Shown here in pieces: positions 1 to 8,122 of a stretch of DNA of 31,368 nucleotides (the stretch's first letter is position 1; every line of letters begins with the position of its first letter). This DNA comes from Bacteroidales bacterium (GTDB lineage Bacteria > Bacteroidota > Bacteroidia > Bacteroidales > UBA932). The DNA lies in NCBI GenBank assembly GCA_004552965.1, contig SFMU01000020.1, forward strand, positions 1 through 31,368, written 5' to 3'. Under the pieces are notes generated by a model, which had not been told where the DNA came from, made no database searches, and worked only from the letters and a program-made list of their open reading frames with translations. A program made the translations under genes and the position numbers.

Positions 1-1121
1 AGTTCCACAAGATAGTCTCCGTCGTCGATACCAGGAAGGACCACCTCGATTGTGTCGGGAGCGTAAAGCTTGTCGCCGGAGGCGGAAACCGTGGTCCGGA
101 AAAGGGAGACAGGCTTCCTTTCATCGGTCTTCAGGGTCAATGTGACCGACCGGAGATTCCGGGCCAGGATCCGCACCGTGTCACGCTCGAACTCTACGGC
201 AAGGGCCTTCGCCTTGAGAGTGCCGATCATATTCTCAAAGGTCTTCACCTGAGTGGCAATGAGCCGGTCTGTGCCTGAGCGGTAAGTCTTTCGTTCTTCT
301 TCATACTCCCGGCAAAGGGAGAGAAGGTCCTCGTAACCTGGGGAAGCGGCATCCGCCCTGTCAAGACTGTCCTTCAGGCAGGTGACATATTCACCGAGGG
401 CCAAGAGGCGGACAGCCTGTCCCCTGTGCTCTCCGGCGAAACGGAGGCATTCTTCCATGCTTTTTCCGTACGGAATCCGGTAAAGCGATTTCCGGTAGTC
501 AAGGTACTCCTCCAGCGGGTATCGTCCCGAGCAGAGGGTACGGAGAGCCCTGAAGGCCTTCCCTTCCGGATCGAAGGCCTCATTCTCCGAACATACCTTC
601 CAGAGGCAGTACTCGAAATCATCCTTGACCAGGGAGATGACAACATCCTCCATCGCGCCATCAGGCAGAGAGAAACCAGTGTAGAATGCGGTGTTGCGTC
701 CTGTACGCAAACGCGATTCGCTGGCCAGGATCGAATCTGCCGGATACCCTTCGCCGCTCCTGCGGAAGAAGGTCACTATCGGCTCGTCATATTCGTCGAT
801 CCTCCTCTCAAGGTCTTTCTCCAGACGCTCGGAGTCCTTCCAGTTGCGGGAAACCGCGACACCGAATGCTTCGGTCGCAGCATCGTAGAAATCCTTGTGG
901 AGCCTCTTCGCGGCAGCCTCATCCCTGATCCGCTCCAGAACGGCAAGCTGTTTCAGCGGCATGTCCGCCTTTCTGAATGCATCGGCTTCTTTCCACAAAG
1001 AAGTCAGGACATGGCCTTGGGAATCAGGAGTGGATCTGGAGGTTTTCATGTTCGAAGGAAGAGAGAAAGCGGCAATTACGGCAATCGCCGACAGAATCAG
1101 GATTGAGAAAATCTTTTTCAT
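1..1121 (-). CDS. Alpha-2-macroglobulin-like exported protein, N-terminal part (cut by window edge)
   Basis: The reading frame is open from an ATG at 1121 down to base 1, giving 373 residues with no stop, so the C-terminal part lies outside the window. It starts with a short signal peptide (MKKIFSILILSAIAVIAAFS). A helical stretch follows at about residues 38-95 (LWKEADAFRKADMPLKQLAVLERI), of the type that opens the large Bacteroidota alpha-2-macroglobulin proteins. At the truncated end (about residues 330-373) a beta-rich segment ending in LPGIDDGDYLVEL resembles the first macroglobulin-like domain. Such proteins are thought to be periplasmic or surface protease traps; the thioester and bait regions that would confirm this are not visible. 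The gene lies 53 bases downstream of folC on the same strand and may be read through from it. The family call rests on pattern memory only. Confidence 0.6.
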   Translation of the reverse strand, partial: MKKIFSILILSAIAVIAAFSLPSNMKTSRSTPDSQGHVLTSLWKEADAFRKADMPLKQLAVLERIRDEAAAKRLHKDFYDAATEAFGVAVSRNWKDSERLEKDLERRIDEYDEPIVTFFRRSGEGYPADSILASESRLRTGRNTAFYTGFSLPDGAMEDVVISLVKDDFEYCLWKVCSENEAFDPEGKAFRALRTLCSGRYPLEEYLDYRKSLYRIPYGKSMEECLRFAGEHRGQAVRLLALGEYVTCLKDSLDRADAASPGYEDLLSLCREYEEERKTYRSGTDRLIATQVKTFENMIGTLKAKALAVEFERDTVRILARNLRSVTLTLKTDERKPVSLFRTTVSASGDKLYAPDTIEVVLPGIDDGDYLVE

Positions 1122-1174
1122 GTCAGTTTGAAGCATTGTCAGAAAGAGGGCGGCACCAAATACTGTGCCGTTGC

Positions 1175-2539
1175 CTAACGGCGGCGTTTCGGCCTGAGTA
1201 TGGCCACAGCCTCGCTCACGAGATATGTACTTCCGCCCACGAAGACCAGAGGCTCCGGAGCGCCTTCCCTTTCGGCAGCCTTTGCCAGGGAAAACGCAAT
1301 GCTCAGGGCCGACTTGACATCGGCGGCATCGTAGACCCGGGCCTTCCCCCTGCCGGTACGGGCGCAGAAGTCGAGATAGCGGGCAGTGAGTTCCTTTTCA
1401 GGCAGGGCGCGCGCGATTTTCGGGTTTGTGAATATGTAGGTGGCTTCCCGTGGCATCAGAGGCATGATCCCGTCCAGGTCCTTGTCCGACATGACAGCAT
1501 AGACGATGATCAACGAGGAGCAATCCCCTTCGGACAGGAGCGACTTCAGCTGGGAAAAGTTCTCTTCCAGGGCAGCCGGATTGTGACCGATGTCCGCGAT
1601 CACTGCAGGATGGTGGCTCAGCCTCTCCCAACGGCCGTGGAAGTCCATCCTTGCAGCCGTATTGCAGATTGCCTGGATTTCAGCCTCGGGTTTCCCTGCA
1701 GATGCGTAGAACGGCATCCCGGACAGGATGTCCAGGGCAGCGAGCACGGTCCTGAGATTCTTTTCCTGATACTTCCCGCGCAGGTCCATTTTCCGCAGGA
1801 TGCTCTTGCGTCTGTCCCAGAACACCGGTTCGGAATCCTGGGCGAAGGACAGCGGACAGAAATCAGCGGCGGCAGCTTCGAAAACCGGCCTTGTCTGCGG
1901 AAGGTACTCACCGACCAGAGCCGGAACCCCGCGCTTGAATATTCCCGCTTTCTCGGAGGCTATCTCGCCGAGGGTGCTGCCGAGCAGGGCGCAATGGTCC
2001 AAGGCGATGGAAGTCACCACCGACAGATCCGGGGTGATGATGTTCGTGCTGTCCAGACGGCCTCCCAGACCCACTTCCACGACTGCGACATCCACTCCCT
2101 CGTCGGCGAACCACTTGAAGGCCAGGCCGGTGGTAATCTCGAAGAAAGAGAGGTCGAGCCCGTCCATCAGCGGTCCGTTGCCGCAGAGGAATGAAAAGGC
2201 ATATTCCTTTGGAATAAGTTCTGCCGGCTTGTCTCCGTCCTTGATCCTCATCCGCTCACGGAAATCGATGATGTGGGGCGAGGTGTACAGTCCGACCTTG
2301 AGGCCTCGGGCTGCCAGGACGGAGGCGAGCATGTTGGCGACGGAGCCCTTTCCGTTGGTACCTGCGACATGGATGGAGCGGAACCGGCGGTGAGGGTCGT
2401 CGAGAGCAGCGGAAAAGCGTTCCATACGCTCCAAGCCAGGCTTGTAGGCCTCGGAGAAGGAGACTTTCTGCACGGAGGGGAACCTTGAGTAGATCGACTG
2501 TATGATATTATTGTATTTTTCTTCGGAAAAAGTGTCCAT
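1175..2539 (-). CDS. folC: Bifunctional folylpolyglutamate synthase / dihydrofolate synthase
   Basis: A 454-residue cytoplasmic ligase of the Mur ligase superfamily. It adds glutamate to dihydropteroate or to tetrahydrofolate, using ATP. The P-loop VAGTNGKGSVANML lies at about residues 58-71 and is followed by the folate-loop signature LYTSPHI. Later come EVGLGGRLDSTN (about 156-167) and the C-terminal-domain motif ADIGHNP (about 317-323). Length and motif order are normal for FolC. The ATG at 2539 gives a natural N-terminus (MDTFSEEKYNNIIQSIYSRFPSVQK). A TAAATTTG -7 box lies about 30 bases upstream. The gene is divergent from the PurL-like gene at 2713 and precedes the alpha-2-macroglobulin-like gene. 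Confidence 0.95.
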   Translation of the reverse strand: MDTFSEEKYNNIIQSIYSRFPSVQKVSFSEAYKPGLERMERFSAALDDPHRRFRSIHVAGTNGKGSVANMLASVLAARGLKVGLYTSPHIIDFRERMRIKDGDKPAELIPKEYAFSFLCGNGPLMDGLDLSFFEITTGLAFKWFADEGVDVAVVEVGLGGRLDSTNIITPDLSVVTSIALDHCALLGSTLGEIASEKAGIFKRGVPALVGEYLPQTRPVFEAAAADFCPLSFAQDSEPVFWDRRKSILRKMDLRGKYQEKNLRTVLAALDILSGMPFYASAGKPEAEIQAICNTAARMDFHGRWERLSHHPAVIADIGHNPAALEENFSQLKSLLSEGDCSSLIIVYAVMSDKDLDGIMPLMPREATYIFTNPKIARALPEKELTARYLDFCARTGRGKARVYDAADVKSALSIAFSLAKAAEREGAPEPLVFVGGSTYLVSEAVAILRPKRRR

Positions 2540-2568
2540 GTGTCTTGCCGTTCTGTTTGAACTGTTTC

Positions 2569-2576
2569 CAAATTTA
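2569..2576 (-). promoter_or_regulatory. Bacteroidota-type -7 promoter box for folC
   Basis: On the minus strand this reads TAAATTTG, an exact match to TAnnTTTG. It lies 30 bases before the folC ATG. The matching -33 TTG element is weak (TGTG at the expected distance), so the call rests mainly on the -7 box and its position. Confidence 0.5.
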
Positions 2577-2712
2577 CATATATTTACAAAGAATTACACA
2601 GAAGTTGTTTTGATTTTTTACTACAGCCAATCTTTCAGGATTCTTCAGAGAACGGCCCGTATCATCTCACAGGGATTTTCCCGGCCATGTCATTTCTAAG
2701 CCAAGCGAAAAA

Positions 2713-3882
2713 ATGAAGGAAAACAGATCCGCTCTTCATTCGACCTACATCATCGACGGGATTCAGCAGAAACTGACTCCTGCCGAAATACTTGACGGCT
2801 GCCTCCGCGGTGAAGAAGAGGACAGGAGACCGTCCGGGACCTTCGATCCGGTCATCGACGAGACCCTGGACCCGGCTCCGGCCGCTGCCAGATTCGACCC
2901 GGCAAGAGCCGGCGAGTACCTCGAAGGCATTGCCCCCCTGACCGGACGGACGGAGGACTGCCCGATGGAATATTCAGACCAGTACACCAGAAGCCGCATC
3001 TCGGGGGCCCTGCTCGATGCAATCTGGAGGAAGGGGCATTTCCGTCTCGAAGACCTTTCGCTCGATGCGGAATGGGAATGGAATGCAGGCAGGCTCGGGA
3101 ATATGGCGGCGTTCTACTCTTCCGCAAAAGCCGCAGCAGACCAGATCGACAGTCTGGGAATATGCCTGGGCGGATATTCATATTCAGAAAGCCCCTCCGA
3201 AGGCGGCCGCGTGACCTTCAAGGTCGAGGCTGCTGAAAGGGACCCGGAAGAAATCGTGGACGATACCGAGATGGAGGAACTTCTTGCCCCTTCCCCGTTC
3301 GGAAGCGAGTGCCCTTCCATCGGTCATGGCAGGCTGACGCCTGAAACGGCAGCGAAAGACCCTGAAAGCTGGCTCATCCTCATCCCTTTCGACTCCTGCG
3401 ATTTCCGGCTTGGCAGTTCACTGCTCTGCAAGGCTTTCGGGAGCAACGGAGATCCCTATCCCGAGATCGGCGACGCGGACTATTTCATGGACTGCTATGA
3501 GGTCGTCAGGGAGTTCGTGGAGGACAAGGTGGTCATCGCCGGCCAGACGGTAGGTGCCGGAGGCCTGATGGCCGCAGTGAAGAAGATGCTCCCGGAAGAC
3601 ACCGCCATCCAGCTGGACATCAGCGGGATAATGAGCGCCTATGGAGAGAGGGATGCCGTCAGGATCCTGTTCTCCGAGGTACCGGGGGCACTCATCCAGA
3701 TAAGTGACATCGACTATGACTATGTCGACGCTGAGCTTCTGCTTCAGGACATAGCATATTACCCGATAGGACATCCCCGGACAGGCTCCGGAGGCATCAC
3801 GCTGAGAAGCGGAGGGGAAAGCGGAATCTCAGGCATTCTCCAGTCGCTGCTCAACAGCCAGACCTCGGAAGGGGAAGATTGA
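2713..3882 (+). CDS. PurL/PurM-like (AIR synthase C-domain) protein of unknown role
   Basis: A 389-residue soluble protein with no signal peptide. Residues from about 235 to 360 follow the order of the C-terminal domain of FGAM synthase (PurL) and AIR synthase (PurM). There is a LGSS segment (FRLGSSLLCKAFG), then AGQTVGAGGLMAAVKKML in place of PurL's DRSDGGL..TL.EM, then QLDISG, LFSEVPGALIQISD (PurL has LFxEExGAVxQV), and finally IGHP where PurL has IGxV. The first half (helical, with LGNMAAFYSSAKAAADQIDSLG) is not recognised, and no glutaminase domain is present. At 389 residues it is far shorter than the ~1200-residue PurL and somewhat longer than PurM. It ends 20 bases before the PhoH gene and probably shares its transcript. 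Purine-related function is inference; the fold assignment is moderately supported. Confidence 0.6.
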   Translation: MKENRSALHSTYIIDGIQQKLTPAEILDGCLRGEEEDRRPSGTFDPVIDETLDPAPAAARFDPARAGEYLEGIAPLTGRTEDCPMEYSDQYTRSRISGALLDAIWRKGHFRLEDLSLDAEWEWNAGRLGNMAAFYSSAKAAADQIDSLGICLGGYSYSESPSEGGRVTFKVEAAERDPEEIVDDTEMEELLAPSPFGSECPSIGHGRLTPETAAKDPESWLILIPFDSCDFRLGSSLLCKAFGSNGDPYPEIGDADYFMDCYEVVREFVEDKVVIAGQTVGAGGLMAAVKKMLPEDTAIQLDISGIMSAYGERDAVRILFSEVPGALIQISDIDYDYVDAELLLQDIAYYPIGHPRTGSGGITLRSGGESGISGILQSLLNSQTSEGED

Positions 3883-3902
3883 CAACCATACCCGTTTCAC
3901 CA

Positions 3903-5279
3903 ATGGCAAAGAAATATGCAAATGCGCCTTCTGCAAGGAAGGCGGGCGAAAAGCCCAAGATTTTTGTTCTTGACACGAACATCATCCTGCATGACCACAA
4001 GGCCATCAGGAAATTCAAGGACAACGACCTGGTCATACCGGTCGTTGTGATCGAGGAACTGGACAAGTTCAAGAAAGGCAACGATGCGCTGGCTTTCAAT
4101 GCACGAGGCTTCATGAGGGACATCGACAGAATCACCGAGGGACGCTCCTTCGGCAAGGATGGAGTCCCGATCGGAAAGGATTTAGGGAAGATCAAGATCG
4201 AGCCTTGCCATCCTTTTCCGGAATCGCTTGCCGGTCTGTTCTACGATGACATTCCGGACCACAGGATTCTCTCCACTGCCATCTGGGTGAGGGACAACAA
4301 CCCCGACAGGTTCGTGGCTCTGGTGACCAAGGACATCAACCTCAGGATGAAGGCCAAGGCTGCCGGCATGGAGGTTCAGGACTATCTTACGGACAGGGTA
4401 GAGGAGGAAAAGGTAGAGAACTCTGCGAAGGAGGTCATATTCATCGACTCCCCTGCCGCCGAGACTGTCTCCGCCCTGGCTTACAGTCCCCAGACTGCTG
4501 TCGACTGGAGGCAGATTTCCGAAAGGGAGCCGAAACCGAACCAGCTGTACAAGATCAGGAATGAAGGAGGCGCTATCTGCGCCAGGTACGATGCCGATGC
4601 CGGGAAAGTCGTCCTCGTCAAGACGAAGTCCGCCTACGGCATCAGACCGAGGAACGACGAGCAGAAGTTCGCCATCGATGCCTGCCTCAATCCGGAGATC
4701 CAGCTGGTGTCGATGACAGGAGGCGCCGGAACCGGAAAGACCCTTATTGCCCTTGCCTCTGCCCTGGAGCAGGCCAGGGACTATGAGCAGATCATCCTGA
4801 CAAGACCGACAGTGGTGCTTGGCAACCAGGAGATCGGTTTCCTGCCGGGTGACCAGAAGACAAAGATGAGTCCTTTCGTCCAGCCGCTGATGGACAATCT
4901 CAACGTGATAAAGTCCCAGTTCAGGCCTTCGAGCAAGGAGGCTCTGAAGATAGAGGAGATGCTCAAGAGCGAGAAGCTCCTCATCTCTCCTCTTGCTTAC
5001 ATCCGCGGAAGGAGTCTGGGGAAAGTGTATTTCATCTGCGATGAGGCCCAGAACCTCACCCCGCATGAAATCAAGACAATCATCACCAGGGCCGGAGAAG
5101 GCACGAAGATGGTTTTCACCGGCGACATATTCCAGATTGACCAGCCTTACCTGGACAAATGGTCCAACGGTCTGACGCATCTGGGCGAGAAGATGGACGG
5201 CCAGAAACTGTTCGAGCACATCTTCCTCAGGGTCGGAGAGAGAAGCGAGCTTTCGGACATCGCATCAAAATTGTTATAA
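3903..5279 (+). CDS. PIN domain-PhoH family ATPase
   Basis: A cytoplasmic two-domain protein of about 458 residues from the ATG at 3903. A TTG 24 bases earlier would overlap the previous stop and is less likely. The N-terminal PIN nuclease domain (about residues 17-150) shows the acidic residues in FVLDTNIILHD, VIEELDKFK and LVTKDINLR. The C-terminal PhoH domain (about residues 240-458) carries Walker A GGAGTGKT and Walker B VYFICDEAQNL, then TGDIFQID. Proteins of this layout (PhoH2 type) combine an RNase-like PIN domain with an ATP-dependent helicase-like domain. The substrate in this organism is not known from sequence. It follows the PurL-like gene closely and precedes ppdK, which has its own promoter. 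Confidence 0.93.
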   Translation: MAKKYANAPSARKAGEKPKIFVLDTNIILHDHKAIRKFKDNDLVIPVVVIEELDKFKKGNDALAFNARGFMRDIDRITEGRSFGKDGVPIGKDLGKIKIEPCHPFPESLAGLFYDDIPDHRILSTAIWVRDNNPDRFVALVTKDINLRMKAKAAGMEVQDYLTDRVEEEKVENSAKEVIFIDSPAAETVSALAYSPQTAVDWRQISEREPKPNQLYKIRNEGGAICARYDADAGKVVLVKTKSAYGIRPRNDEQKFAIDACLNPEIQLVSMTGGAGTGKTLIALASALEQARDYEQIILTRPTVVLGNQEIGFLPGDQKTKMSPFVQPLMDNLNVIKSQFRPSSKEALKIEEMLKSEKLLISPLAYIRGRSLGKVYFICDEAQNLTPHEIKTIITRAGEGTKMVFTGDIFQIDQPYLDKWSNGLTHLGEKMDGQKLFEHIFLRVGERSELSDIASKLL

Positions 5280-5301
5280 CGGATACTTTTTATTACTTTT
5301 G
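5270..5301 (+). promoter_or_regulatory. Promoter of ppdK (-33 ATTG, -7 TACTTTTG)
   Basis: TACTTTTG at 5294-5301 matches TAnnTTTG exactly, and ATTG at 5270-5273 is 20 bases upstream, the usual Bacteroidota spacing. Transcription would start near 5308, leaving a leader of about 40 bases. This excludes the upstream GTG at 5301 as the ppdK start. Confidence 0.7.
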
Positions 5302-5348
5302 TGCCTTATTTCAAAACGGATTCATCAAATTCAAAACAGATAACTGAT

Positions 5349-8069
5349 ATGTTCGACAACAAGAAACGCGTTTATCGCTTCGGAGGAAAGACCGCCGAAG
5401 GCGATGGACACATGAGAGAACTCCTCGGCGGCAAGGGTGCAAACCTTGCCGAAATGAGCAAGCTCGGAATGCCTGTTCCTGCAGGTTTCACCATCACCAC
5501 AGAGTGCTGCGCTGAATATTATTCCCTCGGCGGAGGCTACACAGAAGAGCTCAAGAGGGATGTTGCAGAAGCCATGAAGGCTACCGAAACCATCATGGGC
5601 AAGAAATTCGGAGATCCTTCGGATCCGCTTCTGGTGAGCTGCCGTTCAGGCGCAAGAAGTTCGATGCCAGGCATGATGGACACCATCCTCAACATCGGAC
5701 TCTGCTCGGAGACCATCCCGGGAATGATCCAGAAGACCGGCAACCCGAGATTCGTCTACGATGCTTACAGGCGTCTCATCATGATGTACTCCGACGTCGT
5801 CATGGAGAAGGCAGAGGGCATCGAGCCTGAGGACGGACAGGGCATCCGCCAGCAGCTTGACAGGATGATGATGGACCTCAAGGAGGCAAAGGGCTACAAG
5901 TCCGACACCGACATCACCGCTGAAGAGCTCAAGGATCTCTGCGAGAAGTTCAAGGCAAAGGTCAAGGATGTTCTCGGAGTCGAATTCCCTGACACCGCCC
6001 AGGACCAGCTCTGGGGCTCGATCGGAGGCGTGTTCAAGTCATGGAACGGAAAGAGGGCCATCGCCTACAGAAGAATCGAGAAGATTCCTGATGACTGGGG
6101 CACAGCCGTAAACGTACAGTCAATGGTGTTCGGCAACATGGGCAACACCTCTGCCACCGGCGTGGCATTCTCACGCAACCCTGCCAACGGCGACAACAAG
6201 TTCTACGGAGAGTGGCTCATCAATGCACAGGGTGAGGATGTCGTTGCAGGTATCCGTACCCCTAACCCTCTCAACGAGGCCACCAAGACCGAGAAGAACA
6301 AGGACCTCGAGTCCCTCGAGTGCGCAATGCCTGAGGTCTACAAGGAGCTTGACGGCATCCGCCTCGCCCTTGAGAAGCACTTCCAGGACATGCAGGACAT
6401 CGAGTTCACCATCCAGGAAGGACATCTCTGGATGCTCCAGTGCCGTATCGGCAAGAGGACCGGTCTGGCCGCTCTCCAGATGGCAATGGACATGGTCGAA
6501 GAAAAGATGATCGACGAGAAGACTGCCGTGATGAGGGTGTCTCCTGCACAGCTTGACGAGATTCTCCACCCTATCCTCGACCCTGCTTCAGAAAAGAAGG
6601 CAAAGGTTCTTGCAATGGGTCTTCCTGCCTCACCTGGCGGAGCTGTAGGACAGATTGTCTTCACTTCCGAGGCTGCCATGGAGGCCGCTGCAGGAAACAG
6701 AAAGGCAATTCTCATCCGCGAAGAGACCTCACCTGAGGACATCGAGGGCATGCGCGCCGCTGCCGGTATCCTTACCACCCGCGGAGGTATGACCTCACAC
6801 GCCGCTCTCGTTGCACGCGGCTGGGGCAAGTGCTGCATCGTCGGCTGCGAGTCCATGAAGATCAACTTCGCCCAGAAGACCGTTTCATTCGGTGACATCG
6901 TCCTCAAGGAGGGTGACTGGATGAGTCTCAACGGCACAAAGGGTCTCGTCTACGGCGAGCAGATCGCGACAATGGACGCTTCCGAGAATCCTCTCTTCGT
7001 CAAGTTCATGACCACTGTCGACAAGTTCCGCAAACTCGGCGTCAGAACCAATGCCGACACTCCGGAGGATGCCAAGAAGGCCTTGAGCTTCGGTGCGGAA
7101 GGCATCGGTCTCTTCCGTATTGAGCACATGTTCTACGGTGCCAACTCCGAGCTTCCTCTTGCCAAACTCCGCAAGATGATCCTCTGCGACACTGACGAGG
7201 AAAGAAAGAGCGCTCTTGCCGAACTCGAGCCGTTCATCAAGGCCGCAGTGAAGAGCACAATGAAGATCATGGACGGCAAGCCGGTAGTCTTCCGCCTTCT
7301 CGACCCGCCTCTCCACGAGTTCGTTCCGAAGTCCGAGGACAAGAAGGAAGAACTTGCAAATGAGCTCGGTGTCTCCGTCAGCGAAATCGAGAAGAGAGGC
7401 GAAGCCCTCCACGAGGTCAACCCTATGATGGGTCACCGCGGAGTACGTCTCCATATGTCCTACCCTCTCATCGCCGAGACCCAGTACAGGGCAATCTTCA
7501 CCGCCACTGCCGAGCTTATCAATGAAGGTCTGAATCCTCATCCTGAGATCATGATTCCTGTCACCATCTCAGCCCGTGAGCTCAGCTTCCAGAAGGCAAT
7601 CTGCGAAAGGGTAAAGGCAGAAGTCGAGGGTACCACCCGCCAGTTCATCACCTACCAGTTCGGTACGATGATCGAGATTCCTCGTGCCGCACTGACCGCT
7701 GACCGCATGGCACGTGCAGCCGAGTTCTTCTCCTTCGGTACCAATGACCTTACCCAGATGACCTTCGGCTTCTCACGTGACGATGTCGGAACCTTTATGG
7801 GCGAGTACCTCGGCAACAAGATCCTGGATGCAGATCCGTTCCAGACAATCGACACCAAGAGTGTCGGCAAACTTGTCGAGACCGGTATCCAGGGAGGACG
7901 TTCCAAGAGGCCGGACCTCAAGTGCGGTGTCTGCGGAGAGCATGGTGGAGATCCTGATTCGATCAAGTTCTTCAACCAGATCGGTGTGGACTATGTGTCC
8001 TGCTCACCGTTCCGCGTGCCTATTGCCCGCCTAGCCGCCGCCCAGGCTGCAATCCAGCAGAGTAAATAG
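5349..8069 (+). CDS. ppdK: Pyruvate, phosphate dikinase
   Basis: A 906-residue cytoplasmic enzyme that interconverts pyruvate + ATP + phosphate and PEP + AMP + diphosphate, linking glycolysis and gluconeogenesis. The start is the ATG at 5349 (MFDNKKRVYRFGG), chosen because the longer frame begins inside the promoter. The N-terminal ATP-grasp domain has GGKGANLAEMSKLGMPVPAGFT (quoted as GGKGANLAEM and PVPAGFT) and SCRSGARSSMPGMMDT. The central swivelling domain has the phospho-histidine motif GGMTSHAALVARG near residue 460. The C-terminal PEP/pyruvate domain has FGTNDLTQM and the CGVCGEHGGDP loop with its catalytic cysteine. Length is normal. Codon use is strongly biased to C-ending codons, unlike the receptor gene that follows, consistent with high expression. 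Confidence 0.97.
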   Translation: MFDNKKRVYRFGGKTAEGDGHMRELLGGKGANLAEMSKLGMPVPAGFTITTECCAEYYSLGGGYTEELKRDVAEAMKATETIMGKKFGDPSDPLLVSCRSGARSSMPGMMDTILNIGLCSETIPGMIQKTGNPRFVYDAYRRLIMMYSDVVMEKAEGIEPEDGQGIRQQLDRMMMDLKEAKGYKSDTDITAEELKDLCEKFKAKVKDVLGVEFPDTAQDQLWGSIGGVFKSWNGKRAIAYRRIEKIPDDWGTAVNVQSMVFGNMGNTSATGVAFSRNPANGDNKFYGEWLINAQGEDVVAGIRTPNPLNEATKTEKNKDLESLECAMPEVYKELDGIRLALEKHFQDMQDIEFTIQEGHLWMLQCRIGKRTGLAALQMAMDMVEEKMIDEKTAVMRVSPAQLDEILHPILDPASEKKAKVLAMGLPASPGGAVGQIVFTSEAAMEAAAGNRKAILIREETSPEDIEGMRAAAGILTTRGGMTSHAALVARGWGKCCIVGCESMKINFAQKTVSFGDIVLKEGDWMSLNGTKGLVYGEQIATMDASENPLFVKFMTTVDKFRKLGVRTNADTPEDAKKALSFGAEGIGLFRIEHMFYGANSELPLAKLRKMILCDTDEERKSALAELEPFIKAAVKSTMKIMDGKPVVFRLLDPPLHEFVPKSEDKKEELANELGVSVSEIEKRGEALHEVNPMMGHRGVRLHMSYPLIAETQYRAIFTATAELINEGLNPHPEIMIPVTISARELSFQKAICERVKAEVEGTTRQFITYQFGTMIEIPRAALTADRMARAAEFFSFGTNDLTQMTFGFSRDDVGTFMGEYLGNKILDADPFQTIDTKSVGKLVETGIQGGRSKRPDLKCGVCGEHGGDPDSIKFFNQIGVDYVSCSPFRVPIARLAAAQAAIQQSK

Positions 8070-8086
8070 CCATCTCTTCAAAAGCT

Positions 8087-8105
8087 GATAATGAGTATCA
8101 TCATT
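8087..8105 (+). promoter_or_regulatory. Fur-box-like operator upstream of the receptor gene
   Basis: GATAATGAGTATCATCATT matches the 19-base enterobacterial Fur consensus GATAATGATAATCATTATC at 15 of 19 positions. It is centred about 27 bases before the ATG at 8123. A perfect 10-base palindrome, TCATTAATGA, overlaps its right end (8101-8110). Iron or metal repression of the receptor is an inference, and the Fur site of this organism is not known to me. Confidence 0.45.
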
Positions 8106-8122
8106 AATGAATATAATTAATA

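Noticed and set aside
426..1106. 226-residue plus-strand open frame
   Set aside because: It is the antisense shadow of the alpha-2-macroglobulin-like gene, which has a signal peptide and natural composition, whereas this frame is unlike any protein.
977..2194. 405-residue plus-strand open frame over folC
   Set aside because: It is antisense to a well-conserved FolC with all motifs and has no recognisable features.
5301..5348. 16-codon GTG-started extension of ppdK
   Set aside because: The GTG is the last base triplet area of the -7 promoter box, so it would not be transcribed as coding sequence.
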